A DNA stretch of 64,000 nucleotides from Paenibacillus sp. IHBB 10380 (GTDB lineage: Bacteria; Bacillota; Bacilli; Paenibacillales; Paenibacillaceae): NCBI RefSeq assembly GCF_000949425.1, contig NZ_CP010976.1, positions 434,001-498,000 on the forward strand, read 5' to 3'. The translations under genes were made by a program, and so were the position numbers. The notes under the pieces were generated by a model, which saw nothing but the letters and a program-made list of their open reading frames with translations, was not told the origin of the DNA and did not search any database. Shown here in pieces: positions 1 through 8,914 of the stretch; positions within the stretch are counted from its first letter, which is position 1; the number at the start of each line of letters is the position of its first letter.

Positions 1-2
1 TT

Positions 3-803
3 AACTTCGAGCAGATGGGGACTATCAATTATGTCGTTAATAAATACGATCTTAGTGTGCAGGATTTATGTCGATTATTAGATGAGGATGGTATATTCAC
101 ACCCGAAGGAGACATTCAAGTAGATGAATTACAACACCAAGCTAATCTACATTTCCGTCAAGGGAAAAAGCGACAAGAGCAACGTGAAGTGTTGAGCGGT
201 AAAATTGTTGCAATCCGTCAAAATGAGGAGAACTCGGACGGGGCCCTTCAGCTGGAGCATGCTGTGCAAATGGAGTATTATGTTGAGGTACCCATACAGT
301 TCAAGACGAAGTGCGACATTCATCAATATAATATGATGCTTCGCAATGAACCCTATACGAAATTGCTCAAAACATTCTTTCCAGGTTCGGTGCCTGATAA
401 TTTAATTGATATATTTGAGAAAATTGATCTTAGTTATAAATTACCTGGGGAAGTTATCAATGTGTTAATTCATTATCTGATGTCTTTATTGTCTACCAAT
501 GGTGACCAGCGCATTAACCGTAATTTTGTGGAGGCCATTGCTTCTAATATGCTTCTTAAACAGGTTAATTCGTACGAGAAAGCAGTGCAATATATTAAAG
601 ATCAGTCGAAAGTGAAAGGGAAGCAAGCCGCAGCAACGGGAGGCGGACGGGCTAGATCATATGGTAAGCCAGTGAAGATGAAGCCCGAGATTCCTATTGT
701 TCAGGACAATGGGGAAGATAATACGGTGTCTGAGGAAGATTTTGAACAGATGATGAAGTTTGCAGCAGAGATCCAAGCGAATAAGAAGAAGGGCGGGGCG
801 TAA
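3..803 (+). CDS. dnaB: Replication initiation / membrane attachment protein DnaB (3' part)
   Basis: The reading frame is open from base 3, so the 5' half of the gene lies outside the window; about 266 C-terminal residues remain of a protein usually near 450-470. In low-GC Gram-positives DnaB works with DnaD and DnaI to load the replicative helicase at oriC and at restart sites. The visible part contains the DnaD/DnaB-like helical C-terminal domain (FEKIDLSYKLPGEVINVLI, then NRNFVEAIASN and YEKAVQYIKDQ), followed by a basic Gly/Lys linker and an acidic tail. dnaI follows 42 bases downstream on the same strand, which is the usual primosome operon and the main support for the name. Confidence 0.85.
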   Translation, partial: NFEQMGTINYVVNKYDLSVQDLCRLLDEDGIFTPEGDIQVDELQHQANLHFRQGKKRQEQREVLSGKIVAIRQNEENSDGALQLEHAVQMEYYVEVPIQFKTKCDIHQYNMMLRNEPYTKLLKTFFPGSVPDNLIDIFEKIDLSYKLPGEVINVLIHYLMSLLSTNGDQRINRNFVEAIASNMLLKQVNSYEKAVQYIKDQSKVKGKQAAATGGGRARSYGKPVKMKPEIPIVQDNGEDNTVSEEDFEQMMKFAAEIQANKKKGGA

Positions 804-845
804 TCGTCAGTAATCTTAACTTGTGAAGAAAGGAGGATCAAGACG

Positions 846-1799
846 ATGGAATCAATAGGCGATCTACTTCGGCAGATGAAAAATCCGGAATTTCGCAAAC
901 GATCACAAGCCATCACGAACGAAGTGTTGAACAATCCACTCGTTAAGGAACTTCGGGAGCATCATCCTGAACTTGATGAATCGACTCTAAAACTAAATAT
1001 GAGCCGGTTGTATCAATACATTGGTGACAAACGTAATTGCGATAACTGCCCAGGACTTGAACGATGTCCGAACGATTTTCAGGGGCATTTTAGCAAGCTA
1101 GAAGTACAGGTTGTGAATGGTGCCGCAGAGCTTTACGAGCGAAAGGTGCCTTGCACTTTGCATACGAATAAGCAACATGACGATCAGGTGAAAAAGCGAA
1201 TTCGTAGCTTTTATGTCGATGAACGAGCATTAAATGAAGGATATAACGAAGTTGAAATTATGAGTAAAGATCGGCTTCGTGTCCCAGCAGTGAATCAGGT
1301 ATTTCGATATATTGAAGATACGAAAGAAAAAGGTCTCTCCACACGTGGTTTGTATCTCTATGGTTCATTTGGAACAGGAAAGACATTTTTGATGAGTTAT
1401 TTACTACATGAGCTTGCTATTGCTGGACATACCGGCGTGATCGTATATATGCCTGAATTTGTAGAAGATCTGAAGTCGATGATGACAGACAATCAGAAGC
1501 TGAAGGAAAGCACGGAAATCATGAAAAACTGTGATCTTCTAATATTTGATGATATTGGGGCAGAGAATTTGAATCCCTGGGCAAGGGATCATATCATGGG
1601 CTCAATTTTGAATTATAGAATGAATCGCAAACCGACCTTTTATACGTCCAATTATACGCTTGAGGGTTTGGAGAAACATTTGAGCTTCACGAATAAGGAT
1701 GGAGAAGAAGGTTATAAAGGTCAAAGGTTGATGGATCGGATTTCTCCATTCGTAGATGTAGTTTATTTGCATGGGGAGAACCAACGGGGTAAGAATTAA
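846..1799 (+). CDS. dnaI: Primosomal protein DnaI, helicase loader
   Basis: This 317-residue protein matches the helicase loader of the Bacillus primosome, an AAA+ ATPase that delivers the hexameric helicase to DNA. The N-terminal part carries a cysteine/histidine cluster (C65, C68, C74, H81) like the zinc-binding helicase-interaction domain of DnaI. The C-terminal AAA+ domain has Walker A GSFGTGKT (about 173-180) and Walker B LLIFDDIG (about 231-238). A strong AAAGGAGG Shine-Dalgarno precedes the ATG. It is co-transcribed with dnaB and ends at a bidirectional terminator. Confidence 0.93.
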   Translation: MESIGDLLRQMKNPEFRKRSQAITNEVLNNPLVKELREHHPELDESTLKLNMSRLYQYIGDKRNCDNCPGLERCPNDFQGHFSKLEVQVVNGAAELYERKVPCTLHTNKQHDDQVKKRIRSFYVDERALNEGYNEVEIMSKDRLRVPAVNQVFRYIEDTKEKGLSTRGLYLYGSFGTGKTFLMSYLLHELAIAGHTGVIVYMPEFVEDLKSMMTDNQKLKESTEIMKNCDLLIFDDIGAENLNPWARDHIMGSILNYRMNRKPTFYTSNYTLEGLEKHLSFTNKDGEEGYKGQRLMDRISPFVDVVYLHGENQRGKN

Positions 1800-1881
1800 G
1801 GATATACAACTTTGTTCCAAAAGGACGGCATTCGTTTCGTTAACCTATGAAATAGGGATGAAGTTTAACGTTCTAATATTA

Positions 1882-1925
1882 TAAAAAAAGTCTGGCCTCC
1901 ATTGAAGGAGATCAGACTTTTTTTT
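1882..1925. terminator. Bidirectional intrinsic terminator
   Basis: An A-run, the stem AAGTCTGGCCTCC / GGAGATCAGACTT and a run of eight T follow dnaI. The complementary strand also ends in a T-run, so it can stop the small minus-strand gene at 1936-2094 as well. Confidence 0.85.
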
Positions 1926-1935
1926 GATGTACATG

Positions 1936-2094
1936 TTAACCTGAGATGATGAACTTGATAATAACCATTGCGGCGAAAATAACGGTCATAAAGAGGGTCA
2001 TTCCACCAACGCCAACTATTAAATCAAAAAGATCATTTCGCGGCTCTTCATTCACATGGTCTCGTGCATCGTTGAAATGTACGTTAGTGTCCAT
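1936..2094 (-). CDS. Small YqzM-like membrane protein (52 aa)
   Basis: A 52-residue protein beginning MDTNVHFNDARDHVNEEP. The start at 2094 is chosen because an AGGAGGAA Shine-Dalgarno lies seven bases upstream; a longer frame to 2244 has no ribosome site. A polar N-terminal half of about 25 residues is followed by a single hydrophobic segment (LIVGVGGMTLFMTVIFAAMV, running to FIISG). It resembles the YqzM family of tiny Bacillaceae membrane proteins, whose function is unknown to me. It is convergent with dnaI and shares its terminator. Confidence 0.65.
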   Translation of the reverse strand: MDTNVHFNDARDHVNEEPRNDLFDLIVGVGGMTLFMTVIFAAMVIIKFIISG

Positions 2095-2236
2095 GAACAA
2101 TTCCTCCTCATAAAGGTTCTTTCTTTTGCACATGATAATAATCATAGACAAAGGAGACCTGAGTTGCAATAAGTATACCCAATTCCCAAAGATTTTGTAA
2201 AGAATATCTATATATTTTAAAAAAACGGATTTCACA

Positions 2237-2266
2237 TTGACCATAAGTATGTGATATACTTATAAC
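2237..2266 (+). promoter_or_regulatory. Sigma-A-type promoter of trxA
   Basis: TTGACC, an 18-base spacer and TATAAC lie about 60 bases upstream of the trxA start. The -10 area also reads TATACTTATAAC, so the exact hexamer is uncertain. Confidence 0.5.
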
Positions 2267-2326
2267 TGTCCACAAAGACGTATCAGTTTAAATTTCTCTA
2301 ACTTTCCTATAAGGAGGAAAAATATC

Positions 2327-2644
2327 ATGGCTATTGTTAATGTATCCGATCAGTCCTTCAGCACAGAAGTGGGAGGTCAAGGAACGGTTTTGGTAGATTT
2401 TTGGGCGCCTTGGTGTGGTCCTTGTAAGATGATTGCTCCAATCTTGGATGAATTATCTACAGAATTAGGTGACAGCGTGAAGATTGCAAAATTGAACGTT
2501 GATGAAAATCCAGAAACAGCTTCCCGTTTCGGTGTTATGAGTATCCCAACACTAATCTTCTTTAAAGATGGTCAGCCTGTGGATAAAGTAGTTGGATTGA
2601 ATTCCAAAGAAGCATTGAAGAACATGATCTCTAAACACCAATAA
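2327..2644 (+). CDS. trxA: Thioredoxin
   Basis: This 105-residue cytosolic thioredoxin is the general protein disulfide reductant, recycled by thioredoxin reductase. The active site WCGPC is at residues 29-33, D24 is the conserved buried acid, and the cis-proline loop reads SIPT in the second half. Length and fold are standard. TAAGGAGGAAAAATATC precedes the ATG. It has its own promoter and a terminator-like hairpin downstream; trxA next to uvrC is a common Firmicute order. Confidence 0.97.
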   Translation: MAIVNVSDQSFSTEVGGQGTVLVDFWAPWCGPCKMIAPILDELSTELGDSVKIAKLNVDENPETASRFGVMSIPTLIFFKDGQPVDKVVGLNSKEALKNMISKHQ

Positions 2645-2660
2645 GGTGTATGTTATACCA

Positions 2661-2692
2661 CAGCGCCTCCGGATTATCGGGGGCGCTTTATT
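2661..2692 (+). terminator. Probable terminator after trxA
   Basis: The hairpin AGCGCCTCCGG / TCGGGGGCGCT, with G-T pairs, is followed by a weak TTTATTAAT tract. Some read-through into uvrC is likely. Confidence 0.5.
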
Positions 2693-2738
2693 AATAGTAG
2701 TACAATTCCCGTAGGAGAAGGGGGTGTAGTATATAACC

Positions 2739-4661
2739 ATGGAAGATTTAACAATGACTGATCATGAACGTGATAAAGCTGCGGAGAACATCCGTCATAA
2801 GCTGGCGTTATTGCCCGATCAATCGGGATGTTATTTGATGAAGAATAGCGAAGGCACCATTATTTATGTCGGTAAGGCAAAGGTTCTGAAGAATCGTGTA
2901 CGCTCCTATTTTACCGGAAGTCATAATGGGAAAACACAATTGCTCGTATCTGAAATTCGCGATTTCGAATATATCGTGACAGGTAGCAATATGGAAGCAC
3001 TCATCTTAGAATGTAACCTTATCAAACAATATCAACCACGTTATAACGTATTACTTAAAGATGATAAGACCTTTCCATATATCAAAATAACGAATGAGGC
3101 TCATCCCAAATTGGAAGTCACTCGGCGTGTATTGAAGGATAAGGCAAAGTATTTCGGGCCCTATCCTAATGCCTATGCTGCCCAACAGACGAAGAAGCTG
3201 CTTGATCGCATGTATCCGCTTCGTAAATGTGGGGTTATGCCGAAGGAAGTGTGCTTGTATTATCATATGGGACAGTGCCTAGCACCTTGTGAGAAGGAGG
3301 TTCCTCAGTCAGCTTACGAACAGATCACACAGGAGATTAGCGCATTCCTTGGTGGCGGACACGAGCAGATAAAGAAAGAGCTTCAACGGAAGATGGAGGA
3401 AGCCGCAGAAGAGCTTTATTTTGAGCGGGCTAAGGAACTTAGGGATCAAATTCTGAATATCGATGCGATTATGGAGAAACAGAAAATTACGACTTCCGAT
3501 GCGAGAGATCGAGATGTGTTCGGATTTGCTGTAGACAAAGGTTGGATGTGTGTGCAGATTCTTTACATGCGCCAAGGGAAAATGATCCAACGTCATACCT
3601 CTGTCGTTCCGTTTTATGGAGAGGCATATAGTGATTTCATATCGTTTGTTACCCAATATTATAGTGATAATCCAGCTTTACCTCAGGAAATCCTGCTTCC
3701 CGATATGTTGAAGGAAGAGCTTGAGGTTGAGGTAGATACTGGTTCTGTGGACGAAACGCCAGTAGCTGAAAGTGAAATCCATACGTCGCTTATATCAGAT
3801 GGGATAGATGAGATAAGTGGGGCCTCATCCTTGCAGGAATGGCTCGGTGTTAAAGTACTCGTTCCTATGCGTGGATTGAAGAAACAGATGATTGGAATGG
3901 CCACTGAGAATGCGAAGGTAGCACTGAATGAGAAGTTTCGTCTAATCGAACGTGATGAAGAGCGTACCTCCAAAGCGGCATCGAATCTAGGCCAGGTTAT
4001 TGGGTTAGATTCTTTACATCGTATTGAAGCATTCGATAACTCTAACATTCAAGGAACTCATCCTGTATCTGCCATGATTGTATTTATTGATGGGAAGCCT
4101 GAGAGAAAAGAGTATCGTAAATACAAGATTCGTTCTGTTGTTGGAGCGGATGATTATGAAACCATGCGTGAAGTCATCAGGCGTCGATATGAGCGCGTGA
4201 TGAAGGAGAACCTTGAGATACCCAACCTTATCGTTGTTGACGGTGGTAAAGGGCAAATTTCTGCCGCTGTGGACGTGCTAGAGAACGAGCTGGGTTTATT
4301 TATTCCAGTATGTGGATTGGTCAAGGACGTGAAGCATAGAACATCGCAGCTTATGGTTGGTGATCCCGCAAAGGCAGTATCTCTTCCAAGGGACAGCCAA
4401 GAGTTCTATTTATTGCAACGGATTCAGGACGAGGTGCATCGATTCGCGATTACCTTTCACCGTGAGCAACGTGGCAAGTCTATGGTAACCTCCCGCTTAG
4501 ATTCCATTCCGGGGATTGGAGAGAAACGTCGTAAGTTGCTATTGAAGCACTTTGGTTCACTCAAAAAAATAAGAGAGGCCAGTCTCGAAGACTTTAGGCC
4601 TCTCTCAATTGGCGACAAGCTCGCCGCTTCGATTATTGCAGCACTTCAGGAGGAGTCGTAA
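2739..4661 (+). CDS. uvrC: UvrABC system protein C, excision nuclease subunit
   Basis: UvrC makes both incisions around bulky DNA lesions in the UvrABC complex. Domains in order are an N-terminal GIY-YIG nuclease ([19 protein letters not shown]), a Cys-rich insert ([14 protein letters not shown]), a UVR motif for UvrB (about residues 205-235, [11 protein letters not shown]), an RNase H-like nuclease ([20 protein letters not shown], then VVDGGKGQI) and C-terminal helix-hairpin-helix motifs ([20 protein letters not shown]). At 640 residues it is about 40 longer than B. subtilis UvrC because of an acidic insert near residues 325-370. The GGGGG ribosome site is somewhat far from the ATG; a second ATG lies five codons in. 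The last 29 bases overlap the convergent CPBP gene, and that gene's terminator is embedded in this frame. Confidence 0.96.
   Translation: MEDLTMTDHERDKAAENIRHKLALLPDQSGCYLMKNSEGTIIYVGKAKVLKNRVRSYFTGSHNGKTQLLVSEIRDFEYIVTGSNMEALILECNLIKQYQPRYNVLLKDDKTFPYIKITNEAHPKLEVTRRVLKDKAKYFGPYPNAYAAQQTKKLLDRMYPLRKCGVMPKEVCLYYHMGQCLAPCEKEVPQSAYEQITQEISAFLGGGHEQIKKELQRKMEEAAEELYFERAKELRDQILNIDAIMEKQKITTSDARDRDVFGFAVDKGWMCVQILYMRQGKMIQRHTSVVPFYGEAYSDFISFVTQYYSDNPALPQEILLPDMLKEELEVEVDTGSVDETPVAESEIHTSLISDGIDEISGASSLQEWLGVKVLVPMRGLKKQMIGMATENAKVALNEKFRLIERDEERTSKAASNLGQVIGLDSLHRIEAFDNSNIQGTHPVSAMIVFIDGKPERKEYRKYKIRSVVGADDYETMREVIRRRYERVMKENLEIPNLIVVDGGKGQISAAVDVLENELGLFIPVCGLVKDVKHRTSQLMVGDPAKAVSLPRDSQEFYLLQRIQDEVHRFAITFHREQRGKSMVTSRLDSIPGIGEKRRKLLLKHFGSLKKIREASLEDFRPLSIGDKLAASIIAALQEES
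4563..4605 (-). terminator. Intrinsic terminator of the CPBP gene, inside uvrC
   Basis: Two nested perfect stems, AGAGAGGCC / GGCCTCTCT and AGTCT / AGACT, are followed on the minus strand by TATTTTTTT. It lies 28 bases beyond the minus-strand stop codon and entirely within uvrC codons. On the plus strand the hairpin is preceded, not followed, by the matching A-run, so it acts only on the minus strand. Confidence 0.75.
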
Positions 4662-6291
4662 CATACGGCTTCTCTTTCTTTTTGGAATTAAACAGGTAGA
4701 TAACGTAAGCTACGATTGCTGGCATGATCATAGAGACAATGCCTGCTGAGACATTAGTTATATCACCAAGCACGAATAGACTAAAGCCCATTAAGATGCT
4801 GTCAAAAATAACGTGGCTGAAGAGGGCAGCAATAAAACCATATCGCAGAAATATAAAGCTAAAGATTAGCCCGATTACAAGAAGTTCAATAGGTCGCGAG
4901 ATGACGGGATAGATAGGATATAGGGTATGTCCTAGCGCCCAAATGATGGTTGGAATCAGACAAGCGATAAAAGTGTTCTTAACGATCTTCTGCATCATCT
5001 TGATACCAAATAAACGGTAAACTGCTTCTTCGGATATTCCTGCCAGCCAAGCTAATAGCGGAAATGTCCAAGGATAAAGCATATTAAAAGGTGATTGTGA
5101 TGAATCGGTTGTGGACCAAGTATGCAATGTGTGCTCAAGCACAAAGAATAGGATAGATTGGACCCCAAGTAATATTAATGCCCATAAATAGCCTACATAC
5201 ATACTATTTAGCACGTATGAGCCATAGCCCGGTTCTTTGGACCTGGGCCATGGATTTAGTCCAGCTTCTTTTCGCCATAAGCCATTCCCACCAACCAGTG
5301 AGAAATAGAGTAGAGCAGACATGATTAATGAAATGATACCCGTACTAATGAGTGAGAATGTCATATCATTAAGCGTCTGTCCTTGTGCCTCTAATGCGGG
5401 CATCATATTGTATGTGCTTAGCATGGATACAGCAAAATAAAATACACTCAAAAATATACCTCTTACAAATGAAGTATGTGTATGTGTTAGTGCGCTGTAA
5501 ATGATGGCCAATATGCCGAATACTAGAGTTAGAAGTCCATAGCCTAGTATAGTTAACCATAATGCTGTCGCTGTTTCCTTCTCTACATATGCAATGTGAT
5601 CTGTTGGAACTGAAAAGGCGGGTTCGAAGGAGGAAATTCCTTTCACTCCAAAAATAAATTTAAATTGCAGAGCAGCATCACCAATCTTCGTATTAGGATC
5701 AGTGTACACGAGGCTGGATTTACTATCCTGGGTGACCTTAAGATTGGAGCTCTTATATCCCCATTGTTCAAGCCATGGTTCTGCGAGCTTTTGTTTATAT
5801 TCCACCTCTAATAACTCATCCATAACTGGTGTTTTTACCGGGATTTTACTCTCCTTAGATGCATAGCTAAAGGCAACTACTTTGCCTGTGTTCATATGTA
5901 CATCTACATTAAGATAAGTATCTACTTCTGTCAGACGGACGCGAAAAACATCATAAGGAAAAGACCCTTCAAATTTAGTTGAATATTCTTTGATGAGCTT
6001 ATTCTTGGATAAGTAGCCATAGAAGTCAGATTTGGACTGGTAAGTGACAATGGCATCCGCATCATTTTCATCTAGAATAATGCCGCCTAATTGGGATTGT
6101 GCAAATTGCGTGGCAGCTTGTGTAGCTTGATCTTTACTGATTATTTTCACATTCAGCTGTTCAGTCGAACTTGAAGACATGGCAGGTAGTAAAAAATTGA
6201 AAATGCCAAATAAAATTAGACCTATTGCCCCAAGTATACCCAAAACCTTATAGTTTGCTTTAATCTTCAAAGGTTGCCCTACGGAATTCAT
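4633..6291 (-). CDS. CPBP-family intramembrane metalloprotease
   Basis: This 552-residue multi-pass membrane protein has one N-terminal transmembrane segment (about 15-35), a roughly 200-residue extracytoplasmic region, and then about eight membrane segments. The C-terminal part carries the CPBP (Abi/CAAX protease) motifs: motif 1 GISEEAVYR (EExxxR), motif 2 ALGHTLYP and motif 3 [10 protein letters not shown], which supply the metal-binding Glu/His residues. CPBP proteins are membrane proteases linked to CAAX-like processing or bacteriocin immunity; the substrate here is unknown. GGGGG lies upstream of the ATG. It is convergent with uvrC and overlaps it by 29 bases. Confidence 0.8.
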   Translation of the reverse strand: MNSVGQPLKIKANYKVLGILGAIGLILFGIFNFLLPAMSSSSTEQLNVKIISKDQATQAATQFAQSQLGGIILDENDADAIVTYQSKSDFYGYLSKNKLIKEYSTKFEGSFPYDVFRVRLTEVDTYLNVDVHMNTGKVVAFSYASKESKIPVKTPVMDELLEVEYKQKLAEPWLEQWGYKSSNLKVTQDSKSSLVYTDPNTKIGDAALQFKFIFGVKGISSFEPAFSVPTDHIAYVEKETATALWLTILGYGLLTLVFGILAIIYSALTHTHTSFVRGIFLSVFYFAVSMLSTYNMMPALEAQGQTLNDMTFSLISTGIISLIMSALLYFSLVGGNGLWRKEAGLNPWPRSKEPGYGSYVLNSMYVGYLWALILLGVQSILFFVLEHTLHTWSTTDSSQSPFNMLYPWTFPLLAWLAGISEEAVYRLFGIKMMQKIVKNTFIACLIPTIIWALGHTLYPIYPVISRPIELLVIGLIFSFIFLRYGFIAALFSHVIFDSILMGFSLFVLGDITNVSAGIVSMIMPAIVAYVIYLFNSKKKEKPYVTTPPEVLQ

Positions 6292-6372
6292 CTAATACCC
6301 CCTAAATATAAATGTGTTGAACCATCAAAGTAAACATAACATACGTTTCATCTTTAGAACCAGTTCCTTATC

Positions 6373-6458
6373 TAGAATTGAACTAAAGTTTAAGTTCTCC
6401 AAGTTCTATAGATTCTAAAGAAAATCAAGAATACGAGGGACGCCTTTAGTTCATTCTA
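6373..6458. repeat. Inverted repeat, copy 1 of a two-copy element
   Basis: TAGAATTGAACTAAAG (6373-6388) pairs with CTTTAGTTCATTCTA (6444-6458) with one bulge, around a 55-base loop. The same arms occur at 39029-39077, each time shortly before an operon. GGGACG stands 2-4 bases before the right arm in both copies. Function unknown. Confidence 0.6.
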
Positions 6459-6589
6459 TAAGTGTAGACTAAATGATGAAAACATGATGAAAATGGAGAG
6501 ATATTACGAAATTTCATGAAAAGTGTATCTCTTATTCATTTAGTATACTCAATTCGGGTTTATTTCCATTCTTTATTGAAAATAAAGCT

Positions 6590-6618
6590 TTGTATAGTAT
6601 GAAAATAAGGCTTATAAT
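6590..6618 (+). promoter_or_regulatory. Promoter of the ktrB riboswitch transcript
   Basis: TTGTAT, a 17-base spacer and TATAAT lie just upstream of the c-di-AMP riboswitch. Confidence 0.6.
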
Positions 6619-6636
6619 CGGAATGCAATTTAATAT

Positions 6637-6836
6637 TACGCCGAATTTTCTTTTGAATTACGGGGGAACCAATATACAACCGATACGTCTTTAACGTTGA
6701 GCGTTGTTGGGGTGAATTTCGTTGTATTACAACGAATAGGGTAACCTGTGCATACCCGAATCCGTCAGCTAACCTCGTAGGCGATATGCTAGCAGGAACC
6801 AACCCGAAAGGCATTGGATTTCCGATGTCTTTTTTC
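6637..6836 (+). promoter_or_regulatory. c-di-AMP (ydaO/yuaA) riboswitch with attenuator
   Basis: The leader shows the conserved blocks of the ydaO-yuaA class in order: CGGGGGAACCAA (6661), TTGGGGTGAAT (6708), GGGTAACCT (6739) and CCCGAATCCGTCAGCTAACC (6755), followed by TCGTAGGCG. CGCC near 6639 can pair with GGCG near 6780 as part of P1. This class binds cyclic di-AMP and switches off potassium uptake and cell-wall genes when it is abundant. A terminator hairpin follows and ktrB starts 28 bases later, so ligand binding should stop ktrB-ktrA transcription. Confidence 0.9.
6810..6835 (+). terminator. Riboswitch attenuator hairpin
   Basis: GGCATTGG, ATTT, CCGATGTC, then TTTTTT. This is the expression platform between the riboswitch aptamer and the ktrB start. 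Confidence 0.75.
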
Positions 6837-6863
6837 GTTGATCTTTTTTAAGGGGCGAATCAA

Positions 6864-8204
6864 TTGAAATTTCATTTAAAATGGTTAAGATTTTCTCCTC
6901 CACAGATTTTGGTCATGGGATTTGCAGGGATTATTCTCATTGGAACGTGCCTGCTTATGCTACCAATCTCTAATACTACTGGAAAGCCACTCGGTTTCAT
7001 TGATGCGTTCTTCACAGCAACTTCCGCTACTTGTGTAACAGGGCTTGTTGTAAAGGATACCGGAATCTTCTTCAGTACATTTGGACAAGTGGTTATTATG
7101 TCACTTATACAAGTAGGTGGTCTTGGAATTATGACTGTGGCAACCTTATTCTCTTTAATGTTGAAACGCAGAATTTCTCTACGAGATCGATTATTGTTAC
7201 AGGAGGCTATGAACCAGAGCTCAATGGAGGGAATCGTTCGCCTGATCCGTAAAGTATTGCTTTTTTCATTCATTATTGAAGGAACAGCGGCGATAATCTT
7301 GACGATACGATGGGCTTTTGATATGCCCTTCGGTAAAGCTCTTTATTATGGTGTGTTTCATGCCGTTTCGATGTTTAATAACGCCGGTTTCGATTTGTTT
7401 GGTCACTTCCACAGCTTAACAGGTTATGTATATGATCCAGTTGTAAACTTCGTAGTGATGTTCCTTATTGTATCCGGTGGGATAGGATTTATTGTACTTG
7501 CAGACATTGTGGATTTCCGTAAGAATCGTAAATTTTCATTGCATTCTAAGGTAGTATTATCTATGACAGCAGCTTTGATTATATTCGGAGCGCTCGTTAT
7601 ATTTGTATTTGAGTTTACGAATCCAAGGACACTCGGGTCACTTAACTGGGGAGGTAAGATTCTAGGTTCTTTATTCCAATCTGTCACTCCACGGACGGCA
7701 GGTGCGAATACGATAGATATTGCGGGTATGCGTCAAGCGTCTCAATTCTTCATGATTATTTTAATGTTCATCGGAGCTTCTCCAGGATCGACAGGTGGAG
7801 GAATTAAGACAACCACATTCACGATTATTATAGTTGCCGTTATCGCTATGATGCGAGGACGTGACGATATTGTACTGTTCCGTTATCGGTTAGCTCAAGA
7901 GAGAATCTTCAAGGCACTGACTGTTATGCTTCTGGCTCTCTTACTCGTAATAGGCGTATCGATGCTGTTATCTACCACAGAAGATACTAACTTTCTTATG
8001 ATATTATTTGAGACTACCTCAGCCTTTGGCACCGTTGGCTTGAGTATGGGAATTACTCCAGAATTATCAGTGTTTGGTAAGGTATTAATTAGTCTGACAA
8101 TGTTTGCTGGTCGTCTAGGTCCACTCACACTTGCGTATGCACTCGGACCGAAAAAGGGTAAAGAATTATATCGGCACCCAGAAGGAAAAATAATCATTGG
8201 TTAA
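6864..8204 (+). CDS. ktrB: KtrB-type potassium channel subunit of the Ktr transporter
   Basis: This 446-residue membrane protein of the Trk/Ktr/HKT superfamily forms the K+ translocating pore and is gated by the cytosolic RCK ring KtrA. Four pore loops with selectivity-filter glycines are visible: TSATCVTGL, FNNAGFDLFG, TPRTAGANTID and SAFGTVGLSMG. The start is TTG at 6864, with AAGGGGCG seven bases upstream. ktrA follows 41 bases downstream. The c-di-AMP riboswitch upstream links its expression to the second messenger that reports high internal potassium. Confidence 0.93.
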   Translation: MKFHLKWLRFSPPQILVMGFAGIILIGTCLLMLPISNTTGKPLGFIDAFFTATSATCVTGLVVKDTGIFFSTFGQVVIMSLIQVGGLGIMTVATLFSLMLKRRISLRDRLLLQEAMNQSSMEGIVRLIRKVLLFSFIIEGTAAIILTIRWAFDMPFGKALYYGVFHAVSMFNNAGFDLFGHFHSLTGYVYDPVVNFVVMFLIVSGGIGFIVLADIVDFRKNRKFSLHSKVVLSMTAALIIFGALVIFVFEFTNPRTLGSLNWGGKILGSLFQSVTPRTAGANTIDIAGMRQASQFFMIILMFIGASPGSTGGGIKTTTFTIIIVAVIAMMRGRDDIVLFRYRLAQERIFKALTVMLLALLLVIGVSMLLSTTEDTNFLMILFETTSAFGTVGLSMGITPELSVFGKVLISLTMFAGRLGPLTLAYALGPKKGKELYRHPEGKIIIG

Positions 8205-8245
8205 TACAAGAAATGGATTAATATAAAAGGGGTATAGAGCTAAAA

Positions 8246-8914
8246 ATGAAAAGACAGCAGTTTGTTGTTATTGGTTTGGGGCGTTTTGGATCTGCGCTAG
8301 CACTTGAGTTAATGGCCTTGAATTATGAGGTGCTCGGGATTGATAGGAACGAAGAGATTGTAAGTGATATGAGTGAATTCCTGACATATGCAGTGGTAGC
8401 GGATGCTTCGGACGAAGAGGTACTGAAATCACTAGGTGTTCGTAACTTTGATTGCGGTATTGTGGCCATTGGAGATGATATCCAAATGAGCATACTCGCT
8501 ACTATACAATTAAAGGAACTTGGAGTTACGCAAGTTGTAGCTAAAGCGATATCAGTGCTGCATGGTAGAGTACTTGAGCGGCTAGGAGTAGATCGAATCA
8601 TTTATCCCGAGCGAGATATGGGAATACGAGTTGCTCATCAACTCGTATCCCCGAATCTGCTGGACTACATCGAGCTTTCTAAAGATTATACGATTGCAGA
8701 GATGAGTGTTCCAACATGTCTAGATGGGAAGACCCTCTCAGAGATTAATACACGTTCTCGGTATGGTTGTAGCATCGTAGCTCTTCATAGACCTCATGGT
8801 ATTATTGTAGCTCCTACGGCTATGGATCAGGTTCATACGAATGACATTATGGTTATCATTGGCTCTAATGAAAGTATTGATCAATTTAAGAATGAAGTTA
8901 TAAACGCGAATTAA
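8246..8914 (+). CDS. ktrA: KtrA-type RCK regulatory subunit
   Basis: A 222-residue cytosolic RCK protein that binds nucleotides (ATP/ADP and often c-di-AMP in the C-terminal domain) and gates KtrB. The N-terminal Rossmann domain shows VVIGLGRFGSALALEL with the acidic ribose-binding residue in GIDRNEE; the C-terminal RCK_C domain covers about residues 135-220. Length equals B. subtilis KtrA. It forms an operon with ktrB, and its last 17 bases overlap the convergent LysR gene. Confidence 0.93.
   Translation: MKRQQFVVIGLGRFGSALALELMALNYEVLGIDRNEEIVSDMSEFLTYAVVADASDEEVLKSLGVRNFDCGIVAIGDDIQMSILATIQLKELGVTQVVAKAISVLHGRVLERLGVDRIIYPERDMGIRVAHQLVSPNLLDYIELSKDYTIAEMSVPTCLDGKTLSEINTRSRYGCSIVALHRPHGIIVAPTAMDQVHTNDIMVIIGSNESIDQFKNEVINAN

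Noticed and set aside
1815..1840. AAAAGGACGGCATTCGTTTCG after dnaI as a third copy of the two-hairpin repeat
   Set aside because: Only about 20 bases resemble the end of the element; the rest of the repeat is missing, so chance is likely.
4633..6291. CPBP protease as part of a bacteriocin or abortive-infection system
   Set aside because: No bacteriocin, toxin or defence gene is adjacent; the neighbours are uvrC and ktrBA. Kept as a protease of unknown role.
6292..6560. Coding potential upstream of the ktr promoter
   Set aside because: No frame with a start codon and ribosome site; the only structure is the inverted repeat.
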